Shown here: one piece after another, positions 24,067 through 35,634 of the stretch
How positions within the stretch are numbered: position 1 is the stretch's first letter
Layout: the number at the start of each line of letters is the position of its first letter
NCBI RefSeq assembly: GCF_004379335.1
Contig: NZ_CP038013.1
Span: forward strand, 868,001 to 932,000
Source: Spiroplasma gladiatoris
Lineage (GTDB): Bacteria > Bacillota_I > Bacilli_A > Mycoplasmatales > Mycoplasmataceae
Direction of reading: 5' to 3'
Length of the DNA: 64,000 nt
Position numbers and translations under genes: made by a program
Notes under the pieces: generated by a model
Database searches by the model: none
Told to the model about the DNA's origin: nothing
What the model saw: only the letters and a program-made list of their open reading frames with translations

Positions 24067-25303
24067 CTATTGTTGTGCTTTTTTGGTCAGAATCATCATT
24101 TATTGGGTCAAAAATTTTATTTACATCAATTTCTAAAGTTTTAGTTTTTTCTCTTTGTAATTTATCAACTACATTAAAACTTTCATTCAAGTTGTTAGAA
24201 TTCTTATTTTTTTGTGAAACTCTTCTTTTTTGATTTTTAATAACTTCTCAAATTCTATCTCCATCACCTAAAAAAACTTTTCCCTCATAATCAAGATCGA
24301 TTCTAGGCTCTTTTCTTTCTCGTTGTTCTTTAGTTTTGATATTATTCACAACATTTCCGATTGGTTGTTTATAAAGACTAGCTTTTTGAGCTACTAATCT
24401 TCTCGGAATAATGGTTTGTTTATAAGGATCTTTAGGTTTGTCAAAATCCAAATACTCTTCAACAGTATTTGAATATTTATCTTCTTGAACGATTTCTTTT
24501 TCAATTGACTCACTTTTATCAACTGGTGTTTCTAAAACTTCTTCATGTTCTTGGGTTTCATAAACTTGTTGTTCTTCAGATTCATTAACTTCATCGGTTG
24601 CTAAAAATTGACTTTCGACATCCATGTTTTCAAAATCGTTTTCTGCTAAATTATTTCTTAATTTTTGAATTTTATCAGCTATATTAAATGTTTCATCATT
24701 TGGAGTTGATGTAAATGAAAGATCTGGTTCTGGTTCGTTTTGAGAATCAGCTTCTAAATTGGCTTGATTTTGAAAAGATGGTGAAAAATTATTTTGATTA
24801 ACAAAATTGTTATTTGTAGACACGTTTTGTTGTTTTTGCACAACTGGTTTTACAACATTAGTATTGTTTGCGAAAGTTAAAGCGATGTTAATGATATTTA
24901 ATACTAAATAAATTGCTATAAGAGCAATTGGTAAATAAACAAATAAAAATTTTGATAAATTTGTTATATTTGTTTTTGTATAATCCAGTGTTGTGTTTTT
25001 TGCCCAAATAGTATTTGAATTTATTAGTGTTATAAAGTGAAAAATCAATATAGCAATTAATCCTATATAAACAAATAAATTTATAACAATAAATGCTTTT
25101 TGTTTTTGTAGTAAAAAACTTAATAAGTTTGAGATAAATGCGATTATTGCAAATGTAAGTATGAGATATTGCGAAACATTAAATAGTTTAATCACAAATT
25201 TTGTTGAATTACTGACATTCATAATAAAGGCAACAGATGCTAAAATGAAAATTGGTGTTACCAAGATTCCCATAGCAAAATTAATTATTTTTGCTGTTCT
25301 CAT
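24053..25303 (-). CDS. Membrane protein with four TM helices and long acidic tail
   Basis: 416 residues. Four hydrophobic segments lie in the first 145 residues (about 7-29, 45-66, 69-95, 117-146). The remainder is a hydrophilic, largely disordered tail: Asn/Gln-rich to about 180, strongly acidic (Glu/Asp) to about 300, then basic (RRLVAQKASLYKQ, KNQKRRVSQKNKN) near the end. The tail is probably cytoplasmic. No family recognised. It sits directly upstream of the rRNA promoters, with its own terminator between. Confidence 0.75.
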
Positions 25304-25327
25304 AAAAAATACCCCTATCTTTTTGCC

Positions 25328-25347
25328 CTAATATACTATTATATTAG
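25328..25347. promoter_or_regulatory. Palindrome over the -10 region of the membrane-protein gene
   Basis: 8-bp arms CTAATATA and TATATTAG with a 4-nt spacer. A minus-strand TATAAT (25338-25343) lies inside it, 35 nt before the start codon. Probable promoter; the operator role is a guess. Confidence 0.4.
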
Positions 25348-25395
25348 CATATTATCTATGTATATTTGTAGTATTAATTTATCAAAAAAATAAGT

Positions 25396-26811
25396 TTAAT
25401 AATTAATAACAATACCACGATATCTTGTCATACTCAAAAGTGATTCTCTAATCCCTTGAACTCCTTCTCCAGAATCTTTTATTCCTAAAAACGGAAAACA
25501 ATCAGGTCCACGTTGAGATTTTGAATTAATATTAATAGTTCCTACTTCAATTTGTTTGGCAACATTTAATGCAGTAGAAATATCTTGACAAAAAATACTT
25601 GCTTGAAGTCCGAAATTTGATTTATTAGCGATTTCAATCATTTCTTCAATAGAATTTATTCTTAGTATTGGTAAAACAGGCCCAAATGGCTCTTCTCAGG
25701 CGATTCTCATATCAGTTTTAACATGATCTAGTAATGTTGGTCACATTAGATTGTTTTGGCGTTTATCACCAATTACAACTTGTGCTCCTTTAGTTTTTGC
25801 ATCATCAATTAATCCTTGAATAAAATCACTAGATTTAACATCAATTACTGGTGTAATTGATGCGTTATCTTCTGGATTTCCAACACTTAGTTTTGTAATT
25901 TTTTCTTTTAATATTTCTACAAGTTTATCTGCATAATTATCAAAAACAAATACTCTTTTAATAGCAGTACATCTTTGTCCAGAATAACCAAAAGCTCCAC
26001 TAATAATTTCATTAGCATACTTTTCAAGATTAATATCATCAAGAACTAATGCTGGATCTTTTCCTCCTAATTCTAAAACAAGATCGGTGGTACTACCATT
26101 TTTTCTAATTTGATTACCAACATTAACACTGCCAGTAAATGAAATCATATCAATTTCAGGGTTTGAAGTAATTAAATCTCCTACTTCACTTCCTCTACCT
26201 GTAACTACATTAAAAATTCCCTTTGGAAGTTTTGCTTCAAAAGCTAGTTTTCCCATATATGCACCAACTAAACTTCCAGCAGTTGCTGGTTTAAAAACAA
26301 CACTATTTCCCATAACAAGAGCAGGAATGATTTTTGCTAATGCAAGATTAAATGGGTAGTTAAATGGAGAAATAGCTAAAATAACTCCTTTAGCAACTCT
26401 TGAAAAAATCCCAATTTTATTTTTAGCCCCCATCCCTTCACCAGTCATTGCTTTAGGATCAATTCTTTTTGCTTCTTCTAATGTATAATCAATAATTTCT
26501 ACAGTTCTTAAAACTTCACCTAATGAATCTTGTAAGTTTTTTGCAATTTCTTCACTCATTATTTGTGCAATTTCATTTTGGTTTTTTATAATTAAATTTT
26601 TAAATTCATTGATAAAAGCAATTCTTTTTAATAAATCAACTTTTTCTCAACTTTTTTGTGCATATCTTGCACTTTTATAAGCATTTTCAATATCTTTTTG
26701 TTTTAAAGCAGTCACTCTTCCTGCTGGTTTTAAAGTTGTTGGATTAATAATTTCTAATCATTGACCATTTTCAATAAATTCATTATTGATAAAAGCTTTG
26801 TATTCTCTCAT
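25396..26811 (-). CDS. gapN: NADP-dependent non-phosphorylating glyceraldehyde-3-phosphate dehydrogenase
   Basis: 471 residues, aldehyde-dehydrogenase fold of GapN length. It oxidises glyceraldehyde-3-phosphate directly to 3-phosphoglycerate, making NADPH and bypassing one ATP-forming step. Visible motifs: SPFNYPFNLALAKI (Asn of the oxyanion hole), FKPATAGS, SFTGSVNVG, LELGGKDPALV (catalytic Glu), GYSGQRCTAIKRV (catalytic Cys) and WEEPFGPVLP. The C-terminal QRGPDCFPFLGIKDSGEG is typical of the GapN branch. ATG 26811 follows AAGGAATCG. Confidence 0.88.
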
Positions 26812-26854
26812 AATCGATTCCTTTCTTGTTAATTATATATATTTAATTTAAAAA

Positions 26855-27598
26855 TTAATTTTTATTAAATAATTTGTACATCAAAATTGATCCAGCAACA
26901 CCAACATTTAAGCTATCAACTTCACTATTAATATCTAAAAGTAAATTATAATCACTTAATAAAGTTAATTGTTGTTTTACACCACTACCTTCGTTTCCTA
27001 AAATTAATCCATAATTTTGTTGTTCATCTAATTTATCCAAATTAAAGTTACTAGTTTGATTTAAACTAGTTGATATTATTTTTAATTTTTGATTTTTTAA
27101 CAAATTAATTTTTTTTTCTAAATCACAATACTCAATATTTAATTTAAAATGATTACCTTGTGCTGCTCTTAAAACTTTAGGATTATAAACACTAACACAA
27201 TTAAAAGAGCATAAAATATTTTTAAAATTAAAAGCTAATGCACTTCTTAATAATGTACCTAAATTACCAGGATCTTGAATATCATCTAAAATTAAATAAT
27301 TTGAATTAGTAATTGGATTATTTTTTATATTACAAACAGCAAAAATCTCTTGACTAGTTTTTAAATCACTTAATTTTTTTGCAACATTATCACTTATTTC
27401 AATAATGTTTTTAAAATCAAAACTTTTAAAATGTTTTTTAGTAGTTAAAATAGTATCTACAACGTTATTTTTTAAAGCTTCATTAACAATGTTTAAACCT
27501 TCAATCAAATATTGTTGATTTAAAAATTGATTTTTTTTATCTTTAAGTGTTAATAATTTTAAAATATAAGCATTTTTAACTGATGTAATGACTTCCAT
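26855..27598 (-). CDS. SPOUT (TrmH/SpoU) family RNA 2'-O-methyltransferase
   Basis: 247 residues. The N-terminal substrate-binding part (about 1-95, with YLIEGLNIVNEAL) is followed by a SPOUT domain with three knot motifs: LDDIQDPGNLGTLLRSA, GLILGNEGSGV and LNVGVAGSILMYKL. It probably methylates a ribose in rRNA or tRNA; the exact target (RlmB-like or other) cannot be read from sequence. It is 17 nt behind the 371-residue gene and 43 nt before gapN, suggesting one transcript. Confidence 0.85.
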   Translation of the reverse strand: MEVITSVKNAYILKLLTLKDKKNQFLNQQYLIEGLNIVNEALKNNVVDTILTTKKHFKSFDFKNIIEISDNVAKKLSDLKTSQEIFAVCNIKNNPITNSNYLILDDIQDPGNLGTLLRSALAFNFKNILCSFNCVSVYNPKVLRAAQGNHFKLNIEYCDLEKKINLLKNQKLKIISTSLNQTSNFNLDKLDEQQNYGLILGNEGSGVKQQLTLLSDYNLLLDINSEVDSLNVGVAGSILMYKLFNKN

Positions 27599-27615
27599 AT
27601 TTTTACCTTTCGTTT

Positions 27616-28731
27616 TTATTCTGCAACAAATGTAAATCCAATTTCATATAATTTGTTTTCTGGTTTTGAATAATCATTACCTTTATAATCGGGATTTTCA
27701 ACAGGATAGCCATGCACACCTTGCGCTCTTCTTGGGGGGTCTAATAATTTCGCTTGAATCGAAACCAATGGACTTACTTTTTGACCACTTGCTTTTTTTT
27801 GCCTAGTTTCGTTCATAAGATCTTCATAGTCTTTAACTTTTTCTTGTTTAACTAGAATTCAAATTTTATTTTCATCTCATCATTTAATGATTTTTTTATA
27901 TTCATTTCAAGTAAATTTAGTAGGAACATCTCCAGCAATAAAACGATTGTTTTGTTGACTTCATCCAGTTACAAAATCTTTTCAAACAACATCTCCTGTT
28001 CTTCCTGATGCCATTAACTGTTTTGTTTTTGTAATACATTCTTCAATGGTTTTATTTCCATACCCTATAAAAGTGTTCCCATTTCAAAAAGTAATATAAG
28101 AAAACTTTTTAGGATTTCAAACTTCTTCAAAACTAACAGTACTTACTCAATATCTACCATCAGCATGATTTTTAAATAATTCAAATCCATATTTACTATA
28201 CTTGATAACAATTTCTTTTTTACTTATTTTTACAATTTTATATGTAAAAGTATTTACAATTAAATCTATTTCTTCTTGGGTGAAATTATCTCTAGCATGA
28301 CGACTAGCATCTCTCAATTTAGTTCTTGGGTCTCTTAAAAAACGATTAATCGCTGCTAAATCAGGTTTGTATCTTCCATAAAGGCGATCTTCACTGTTAG
28401 GGTCAGGCATAACAACTTTTGAACCAGTTTTTTCTTTTTCAGTACGTTTTTCACGTTCTTCATTTTGTTGTTTTAATCTAGCAATAATACTTTTTGCATC
28501 ACTTTTTGATTCTTCGTTTTGAGAATTACTTAAAGTTTCTTGTTTTTCATTTTTTACAACCTCATTTTTTACAGTAAAATCATTCTCTTCTAAATAACGC
28601 TCATTAACTAATTCTTCTTTTATATTTTCTTTTGTTTCTTTAACATCTTCTTTTAAAGATGGCATTTTTGGGTCATTAGGATTGTTTGGTTTGTAGTCTG
28701 TTAATTTTTTTTCAAATTTATTATCTTCCAT
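27616..28731 (-). CDS. Uncharacterised Trp-rich protein with acidic N-terminal tail
   Basis: 371 residues, one frame with many TGA-Trp codons. Residues 1-110 are highly charged and probably disordered (Lys/Glu/Asn). From about 120 comes a compact part: YGRYKPDLAAINRFLRDPRTKLRD, an RHARDNFTQEEIDLIV helix, then a Trp-dense stretch (FTWNEYKKIIKWWDENKIWI) and a basic C-terminal segment. No membrane segment. It lies between the dUTPase and SPOUT genes. I do not recognise it. Confidence 0.7.
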
Positions 28732-28750
28732 AAAATCACCCCCTACTTTT

Positions 28751-29251
28751 TTAATAATTATTATCTTGTCTTTTAAAATTTATCTCATTTTTTTTATTAT
28801 ATGAAACAATTAAGTCTTCTTGACTAAAATTTAATATTTTTGCAATTGAAAAAAATGTATCAAGCATTATTTTATAGTTATTATGACTTTTATTATTGTT
28901 AAAATTAGCAATACTTTCAAAACATTTTAAATATGCAGTATTTATTTCATTTTCTTTAAAATCAAATTTATAATCTTTAAAATCATAATCAATCATAATC
29001 GCAATTGAAAAAATAAAGTGAATAGCATCTATATATTCTTCTAATAAAACTTCTTTTGAGCTTGCTGATTTATTCGATCAAAATTTAAAAGACCTTTGTT
29101 CATTGATAAATTCGCTAACCTCAACATATAAAGCTACTATTTTTTTTGATAAAAGCTCATCATTTTTAATAATTTTTCATTTATCTTCAATATACTTATC
29201 TAAAATTTTTTGTTTTTCAAAAATATAACTAATATCTGCGTTTTTTAACAT
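28751..29251 (-). CDS. dut: Dimeric (all-alpha) dUTP diphosphatase
   Basis: 166 residues. It converts dUTP to dUMP, keeping uracil out of DNA. Metal-binding helices of the MazG-like dUTPase fold are visible: EVSEFINEQRSFKFW (about 44-58) and EVLLEEYIDAIHFIFS (about 67-82) with the ExxE and ExxxD patterns, and a later ACT-free helical C terminus. The ATG at 29251 follows AAGGAGAAAATA. First gene of the dut to gapN run. The family assignment is by motif pattern. Confidence 0.78.
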
Positions 29252-29308
29252 TTATTTTCTCCTTATAATGATTTTAATTAAAAATAAATTAGTGTCAATA
29301 AAAGAAAA

Positions 29309-29344
29309 AAATAACTCCTTATAAAAATTATTAAAGAGTTATTT
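29309..29344 (-). terminator. Terminator of the GH32 operon
   Basis: 9-bp arms AAATAACTC (29309-29317) and GAGTTATTT (29336-29344), with A/T-rich flanks, 6 nt beyond the last GH32 stop codon on the minus strand. Confidence 0.7.
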
Positions 29345-29350
29345 TACTTT

Positions 29351-30907
29351 TTAGTTTATTATTGTGTTTTTTAAATCAATAATTGAGTAATTAAAGTCAG
29401 TGTTGATTGAACTATTAAAATTGAGTTTTTCATCCTTTTTAGCACTATTAAATTTCAAAAATGTAAATGTATAATAATTAGATAATTTAATTTCAATAAC
29501 AGTTTTATCTAAATAAACTTCAAAATTATTACTAATTTTATCACTATCAAATTTTAAACTTCTAGATAGATTAAATTCTACTGAATCTACTAATCTTTCA
29601 TAATTTGTAGTTCTTTTAAAATCAATTGAATTAGTTTCATAGTTAATATGAAATTTTAATTCATAAATACTGTCTTTAATTTCTAAATCAATTTTATTAT
29701 TAACTTTTTTATCAAAATTTAAGCTTAATTTGTAAGTCCCTCCGTTTTCTGTGAAGTTATTAGTATTATAGCTTTGAATTTTTTTAGTCTCTAAAAAATC
29801 TTTAAAACCAAAAATTGAAGATTCAATTGAATAATTGTTATTAGTTTTTTTCAAAACTAATTTTCTAGCTAATGACATTGCCCCAATTCTTCCATCATCT
29901 GGAGCATTATAAATATAGTTTCAATTTCCAACTCAAGCTGTTGAAATTAATTCATCAATATTTCGATTTGTTGTATTTTTAGTCATAAATTTTGCAGCAT
30001 AAAAATCTGTTCCAAAGTCTAGTCTTTTTGTTTCTTGATTTTCATCTGGTTTAAAAACAAAGTTTTTATTAATAGTTCCAACTACATAATAAGTACCTGA
30101 AGAAAAGTTATCCGCATCAGGTCCTCATGAACCGTTACCACAATAAAATAAAACTCATTTTTTTTCATTTGAATCACTAACTTTCATTTCAAATAAGTTA
30201 GGACATTCTAACATAGGATGTTTAGCAACATATTTTCCAGTTTTTTTATAACCCTCAGTTGGATTGTCTGAAACTCAAACTCCAAAACTATCGTTTTGAG
30301 CTAAATACATAACATATTTGTTATCAATCTCAAAAAAATAAGGATCTCTAAAATCTCCTGGATTTTCAATTTCTTCACGATAATTAATAATTGGAGTTTG
30401 TTTTATTGCTGAAAAACTATAACCTCCATCAGTAGAGTAAAAACCTAAAATATTTTGCTCATTTTTTCCAAAAGTTGAAGTCATTGCAATTATTGCATCA
30501 CTTCCATAACCAAATGAATTATTTTTATCTTCAAATACAGTTCCTGATGAAACATCATTATAATCAGTTGCATCATTTTTTAATGCAATTCCTACATAGT
30601 TTCAATGAACTCAATCAGTTGTGGTTATATGATACATACTTGAACCCCATTTACCTTTATTAACCCCATAATCATCAAATCTTGCTTGATCATTATAAAG
30701 ATAGTAAATGTGTCAAACACCATCACGATAAAAACCACCTTGTATATCATTCATTAGACCAACTTTATCCATTTGAATGTGAAACTGGTTAGTATATCTT
30801 TCCTGGCGTTGATAAGGGTCTGAGCTTGTATTAAATATACTTAATACTAGAATATTTCAAATTATTAAGAAAGCCAAAAGAACTTTTATAATTCATTTTA
30901 TTTTCAT
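29351..30907 (-). CDS. GH32 fructosidase, membrane-anchored (paralog A)
   Basis: 518 residues. An N-terminal hydrophobic segment (about 4-25) without a lipobox cysteine suggests a signal anchor. The five-bladed catalytic domain keeps MNDIQGG (52-58; nucleophile Asp54), FRDPYFF (Asp188 area) and LECPNLF (Glu at 234); the C-terminal beta sandwich starts near 345. Expected to act outside the cell on fructan or sucrose-like beta-fructosides. Third gene of a tandem trio, 17 nt after paralog B. The nucleophile loop differs from the usual NDPNG. Confidence 0.82.
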
Positions 30908-30924
30908 ACAATTTTCCTTTATTA

Positions 30925-32526
30925 CTATGCAACTTGATAATATTGATATTCAATATCAATATTATCAGCATTAAATTTAATGTCTTCTTTTGAAATTGCA
31001 TCTATAAATTTAAGCATTGAAAATACAGTTCCATCAATAAATTTAAACTCAACTATTGTTTTATCTACATAAACTTCAAAATTTAAATCTCCGTTAAGAT
31101 TACTTAAATCAGTTTTAAAAACTCTTAACTTTTCAAATTCTTCTTTACCATAATTAAAACTTATATTTATTAATCTTTTAACAGATATTTGATTTTGTAA
31201 AAAATCAAATAAAATTGTAATGTTATATTGATCATCACAAATTTGCATTTCTACATTGTCTTTATTATTTTTTTGAATATTTTTTAAAATGAAATTAGTT
31301 TTAAAGTACTGACCTTTTAAGTTTTCATGTTCTAAAAAATTAGTTTGATTAATAATATTTCCTGTTTTTAAAACTTGAAATTTATTAAATCCTAAAAAAT
31401 TAGTTTCAAATGTATAGTCTGGTTTTTCTTTAGTTCCTTTATTTAAAAGTTTAATTTCTCTTGCTAAAGACATATTTCCAAGTCTTCCATCATTTGGAAT
31501 AGAAAAATTATAGCTTCAATTATTAACTCACCCAGTAGTTATTAGGCTATCAATATCAGTATTTTTATAGCTTGTTGACATAAATTTTGCAGCATAATAA
31601 TCTGGTCCAAAGTCTAATCTTTTGTATGCTTCTTCATTATCTGGTTTAAAAACAAAAGTTTTTTCATCTAAACTTCCAGTTACATAATAGGTTCCAGAAG
31701 ATAAATTATCTGCATTTTCTCCTCAACCACCATTTCCACCATAAAGTGCTACTCATTTTTTTTCGACTGAATCTTTTATATTAATTTCAAATAAATTTGG
31801 ACACTCTAACATTGGATGTTGCGCTTTAAAGCTACCAGTTTTTTTATATTCTCCAAGTGGATTATCAGAAACATAAACTCCAAACTCATTTTCTTCAGCT
31901 ATATACATAATAAATTTATTATTTTTTTTAAAAAAATAAGGGTCTCTAAAATTTTCATTAGTTTCTTTATGAGGGTTTCATAAAATTGGTTCTTCTTTTA
32001 CTGGATTAAATTTATAACCTCCATCAATTGAATAAAACATCATGATATTTTGACCTGCATCACTATAAGAAGTTGTTATTGCAATTATTGCTTCACTTCC
32101 ATAGCCAAAAGAGTTTTCTTTATCTTCATAAAAAGTACCTGATGCTTGGTCACCATATTTTGTTGTGTATTTTGGAACAGCTGGTCCTTCATAATTTCAG
32201 TTTATTCAATCAACTGTTGTTACATGATATCAAACTGATCCAAACTTTCCGTGATTATTTCCATCTTGATCAAAAATTCCATCTGCATTTTGTAAAAAAT
32301 ATACATGTCATTTACCTTCGCGATAAAATCCACCTTGTATATCATTCATCATACCAGTTGTTGGATTTTGAGCGTGAAATCGATTAGTGAATTTTAAGTT
32401 GTCTATTTCTGGTAATTTATAACCTTGGTTATTTTTTGGTGTAAATGGATTTCTACAACTAATTACAGATACTGACAAAGTCGAACTAATTATAAGAGTT
32501 GATAAAATATTAATTAATTTTTTCAT
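30925..32526 (-). CDS. GH32 fructosidase lipoprotein (paralog B)
   Basis: 533 residues. It begins with a lipoprotein signal peptide (MKKLINILSTLIISSTL, lipobox SVISC, Cys24). Catalytic motifs: MMNDIQGG (59-66), FRDPYFF and LECPNLF. The C-terminal domain carries VYVDKTIVEF, shared with paralogs A and C. Probably tethered to the outer face of the membrane, cutting fructose from fructans or sucrose. Middle gene of the trio, 20 nt after paralog C. Substrate inferred from family only. Confidence 0.85.
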
Positions 32527-32546
32527 AGTTTTTTCCTTTTAAATAA

Positions 32547-34214
32547 TTATTTTTGATAGTAATCAAAAGTGAAGTTGTTATTAGTTGATAATAATTTTAG
32601 TTGTTCAAAAGAATTTCCATCAATAAATTTCAATAATGAAATTGCAGAACCATCAGGCATTATTACTTCAATTGTTGTTGTATCAACATTTAAAGAAATT
32701 TTAAAATCTTTTGTCAAATCAAAATTTGTGTTATAACTTCTTTCTTGAATAAATCCATTATTTTGTTTTAAAGTATCATAATTTGAACTTCTTAGTGAAG
32801 TGATTTTATTTTTCTTTAAATCAATTTCGATTTTAGTTTTGTATTTTTTATCACTAAAAGAAAGTATGTATTTATCTGAATCAGTTACATTTTTAAAATT
32901 TAAATCGAGTTTGTAACTTCCTCCAGCTAGCTTATTTGAAATTAAGTCACTATTGTTTCCACTTTTAGTTTTTTTTCAACTGTCTTGACCTAAAAACTTT
33001 TGTTCAAATCCATACTCACCATTTTGATTTTGAGTTAGTCTAATTTCTCTTGCTAAAGACATATTTCCTCAATATCCAGTATTTGGAACAACTCTGTTGT
33101 AGTCTCAACTACTCATTCATCCAGTTCCTATTAAATGATCATTTAAATCACCGTTTTTATAATCATTAAAGAATTTTGCTGCATAAAAATCTGCTCCAAA
33201 ATCTAATCTTTTAGCAGGTTGATCTTCAACAAAAACAAAATTGCTATCTAAATGACCAACTGCATAATAAGTACCTGTTCCTAAGTTATCTACAAGTTCA
33301 GGGTTTTCATTTGTATTATTACCGTTTCCACCATAAATCATTACATACTTTTTATTCTTTTGATCACCATTTACTTTTAATTCAAATAAATTGGCACATT
33401 CAACCATTGCATGTTTTGCAAGATATTCTCCTGTTTTTTTGTATTCACCAAGAGGATTATCACTAACATAAACTCCGAATCTATCAAGTTCAGATACATA
33501 CATAATGAATTTATTATCTTTTTTAAAAAAATGAGGATCTCTAAAATCTGGATAAGTACCCTCAGCTTTTCCGTTTTCTAAAATTGGTTTTCCATTATTT
33601 AACAATTCAAAATTATAACCAAAGTCATTACCTACACCATTTTCATTACCTGGTGAAGAATAATACGCCATTATATTTTGTCCTTTTTCTCCTCCGTATG
33701 CAGTAGAAATAGCAACTCTTCCGTTTTTTATTTTATCTGGATTAAAATCTCCATCAACATCAAGATATAAAGTTCCTCCCGCTGCATCTCCTCAATCATT
33801 TCATTTTTTTACAGCTAAACTTTTATATTCATAAGTATTGAAGTCTTTTGTTTGAACATGGTATCATTCAGTACCATTTTTTCCAATTTGCTCACCATTA
33901 CTATTATATTCTGCATCTTTATTGTATAAAAAATATAAATGCCAATAAGTTCCATCAAAAAAGGCACCTTGCATATCATTTAACATTCCTTTTTTATCTG
34001 GTGCATCAACATGAAAATTGTTTAAAAATTTATTTTGCTCATCTTTAGGTTGATATAAACTTTTATCAAAAAAGTTATATTCATCTAATTTTTTATTATC
34101 ATTTTCTGTTTGATTATCATCTTTTTGTTTTGGTGTATTTTCACATGAAACAAGCATCATTGCTGAACTTGAACATATTGTTAAAACTCCTAATATGTTT
34201 AATAATTTTTTCAT
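32547..34214 (-). CDS. GH32 fructosidase lipoprotein (paralog C)
   Basis: 555 residues, first gene of the trio. Signal peptide with lipobox MLVSC (Cys24), then an acidic Asn/Asp linker (25-60). Motifs: MLNDMQGA (77-84), FRDPHFF and VECANLF (Pro of the usual ECPN replaced by Ala). Longer than its paralogs through inserts in the catalytic domain. I start at ATG 34214 (MKKLLNIL), which has an AGGAGAAAA site; an upstream ATG at 34232 lacks one. Confidence 0.83.
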
Positions 34215-34235
34215 TTTTCTCCTAATTGTCATTTT

Positions 34236-34262
34236 TTATAAAATAACTTACTTATTTTATAA
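34236..34262. promoter_or_regulatory. 27-bp palindrome upstream of the GH32 operon
   Basis: Perfect 11-bp arms TTATAAAATAA (34236-34246) and TTATTTTATAA (34252-34262) around CTTAC. On the minus strand it covers a TATAAA -10 candidate with TTGTAT about 15-17 nt upstream, and ends 22 nt before the start codon. It is placed like a repressor operator. Confidence 0.55.
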
Positions 34263-34280
34263 TGAAATAAAAAAATATAC

Positions 34281-34316
34281 AAAAAAATCATAGATAAAAT
34301 ATCCTATGATTTTTTT
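34281..34316 (-). terminator. Terminator of pgi
   Basis: 13-nt arms at 34281-34293 and 34304-34316 with T runs on both exits, 17 nt beyond the pgi stop codon. It separates pgi from the GH32 promoter. Confidence 0.8.
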
Positions 34317-34333
34317 GTATATGAAGTTTGATA

Positions 34334-35614
34334 TTAATATCCTGGTTTTTTTAATAATTTAAACATATTTTGTTTATAAATTTCTACTCCTGGTTGATTA
34401 AATGGATTTATATCCAATAAATAACCGCTCATAGCAACAGCTTTCATAAACCAATATATGGCATAACCAAACATTTTAGCATCCATTGATTCAAACTCAA
34501 TAACTATATTTGGCACATCTCCAGAATTTGCATGAGCATCAATTACTCCTTTTAAAGCAGTTTGATTAATCTCATGAAACGAGTTTTTAGTTAAATAATT
34601 TAATCCGTCTAAATTTTCTTTATTTTCAGGAACTTTTAAATCATTTGATGGTTTTTTAATATCAATAATTGTTTCAAATAAAACATTTTTTGTTCCTTCT
34701 TGAATAAATTGACCAAGTGAGTGTAAATCTGTTGAAAATACACAACTAGATGGAAATAAACCAACCCCATCTTTTCCTTCTGATTCACCAAACAATTGTT
34801 TTCATCATTCATTAAACATTTGCATTTGCAATTCATAACTTACAAGTGTTTCTGCTTTATAACCTTTTTTAGTGTTCAATATGTATCTTGCAACAGCATA
34901 TTGATAGGCACTGTTATTAATATCTTTTAAATCTTCATATGCTTGTTTAGAACCTTCAAACAATTTATCTGTATCAATTCCAGCCACTAATAACGGAAAA
35001 ATTCCAACAGGTGTAAACACGCTAAATCTTCCTCCAATATCATCTGGAATTGTAAATGTTTGATATCCTTCTGAAGTTGCTAATTCTTTTAAAGCACCTT
35101 TTGCTTTATCTGTAACTGCAACAATTCTTTGTTTTGCTATTTCTTTTGACTTACTATCAACAAGTAATTTTTCAAATACTCTAAATGCGATTCCAGGTTC
35201 AGTAGTGGTTCCTGATTTTGAAATGTTTGCAATACCAAATTCTTTATCTTTTAAGAATTCAACTACTTGATGAATATAAGTAGAGCTAATTGTGTTTCCT
35301 ATATAGATTAGTTTAACTTTGTCATTTGGAAATAACCCTCTGATCATTTCATCAGCTGCTCTTGCTCCTAAATAACTTCCACCAATACCAATTACTAATA
35401 ATACTTCAATTTCATCACGTAATTTTTTTGCTACTTCTTTCATTTTTTGATATTCTTCTTTATCAAAGTTAATTGGTCAATCAACTCATCCTAAAAAGTC
35501 ACTACCTTTTCCTGTTTTATTTACAATCATTTCATCAATTTTTTTAATTTTATTTTGATCAAACTCTTTTATATCTTTTTCAATTTTTGAATTTGAAAAA
35601 TTAATTTTTATCAT
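34334..35614 (-). CDS. pgi: Glucose-6-phosphate isomerase
   Basis: 426 residues, the short bacterial PGI form. It interconverts glucose-6-phosphate and fructose-6-phosphate. Motifs: VIGIGGSYLGARA (about 70-82), NISKSGTTTEPGIAFR (sugar-phosphate site), GGRFSVFTPVG (PGI signature 1) and a C-terminal INPFNQPGVEIYK segment. Full length only with TGA as Trp. It links sugar-phosphates made by ScrA/ScrB to glycolysis. Confidence 0.95.
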
Positions 35615-35634
35615 ATCTTAAGCCCCTTTTAGTA

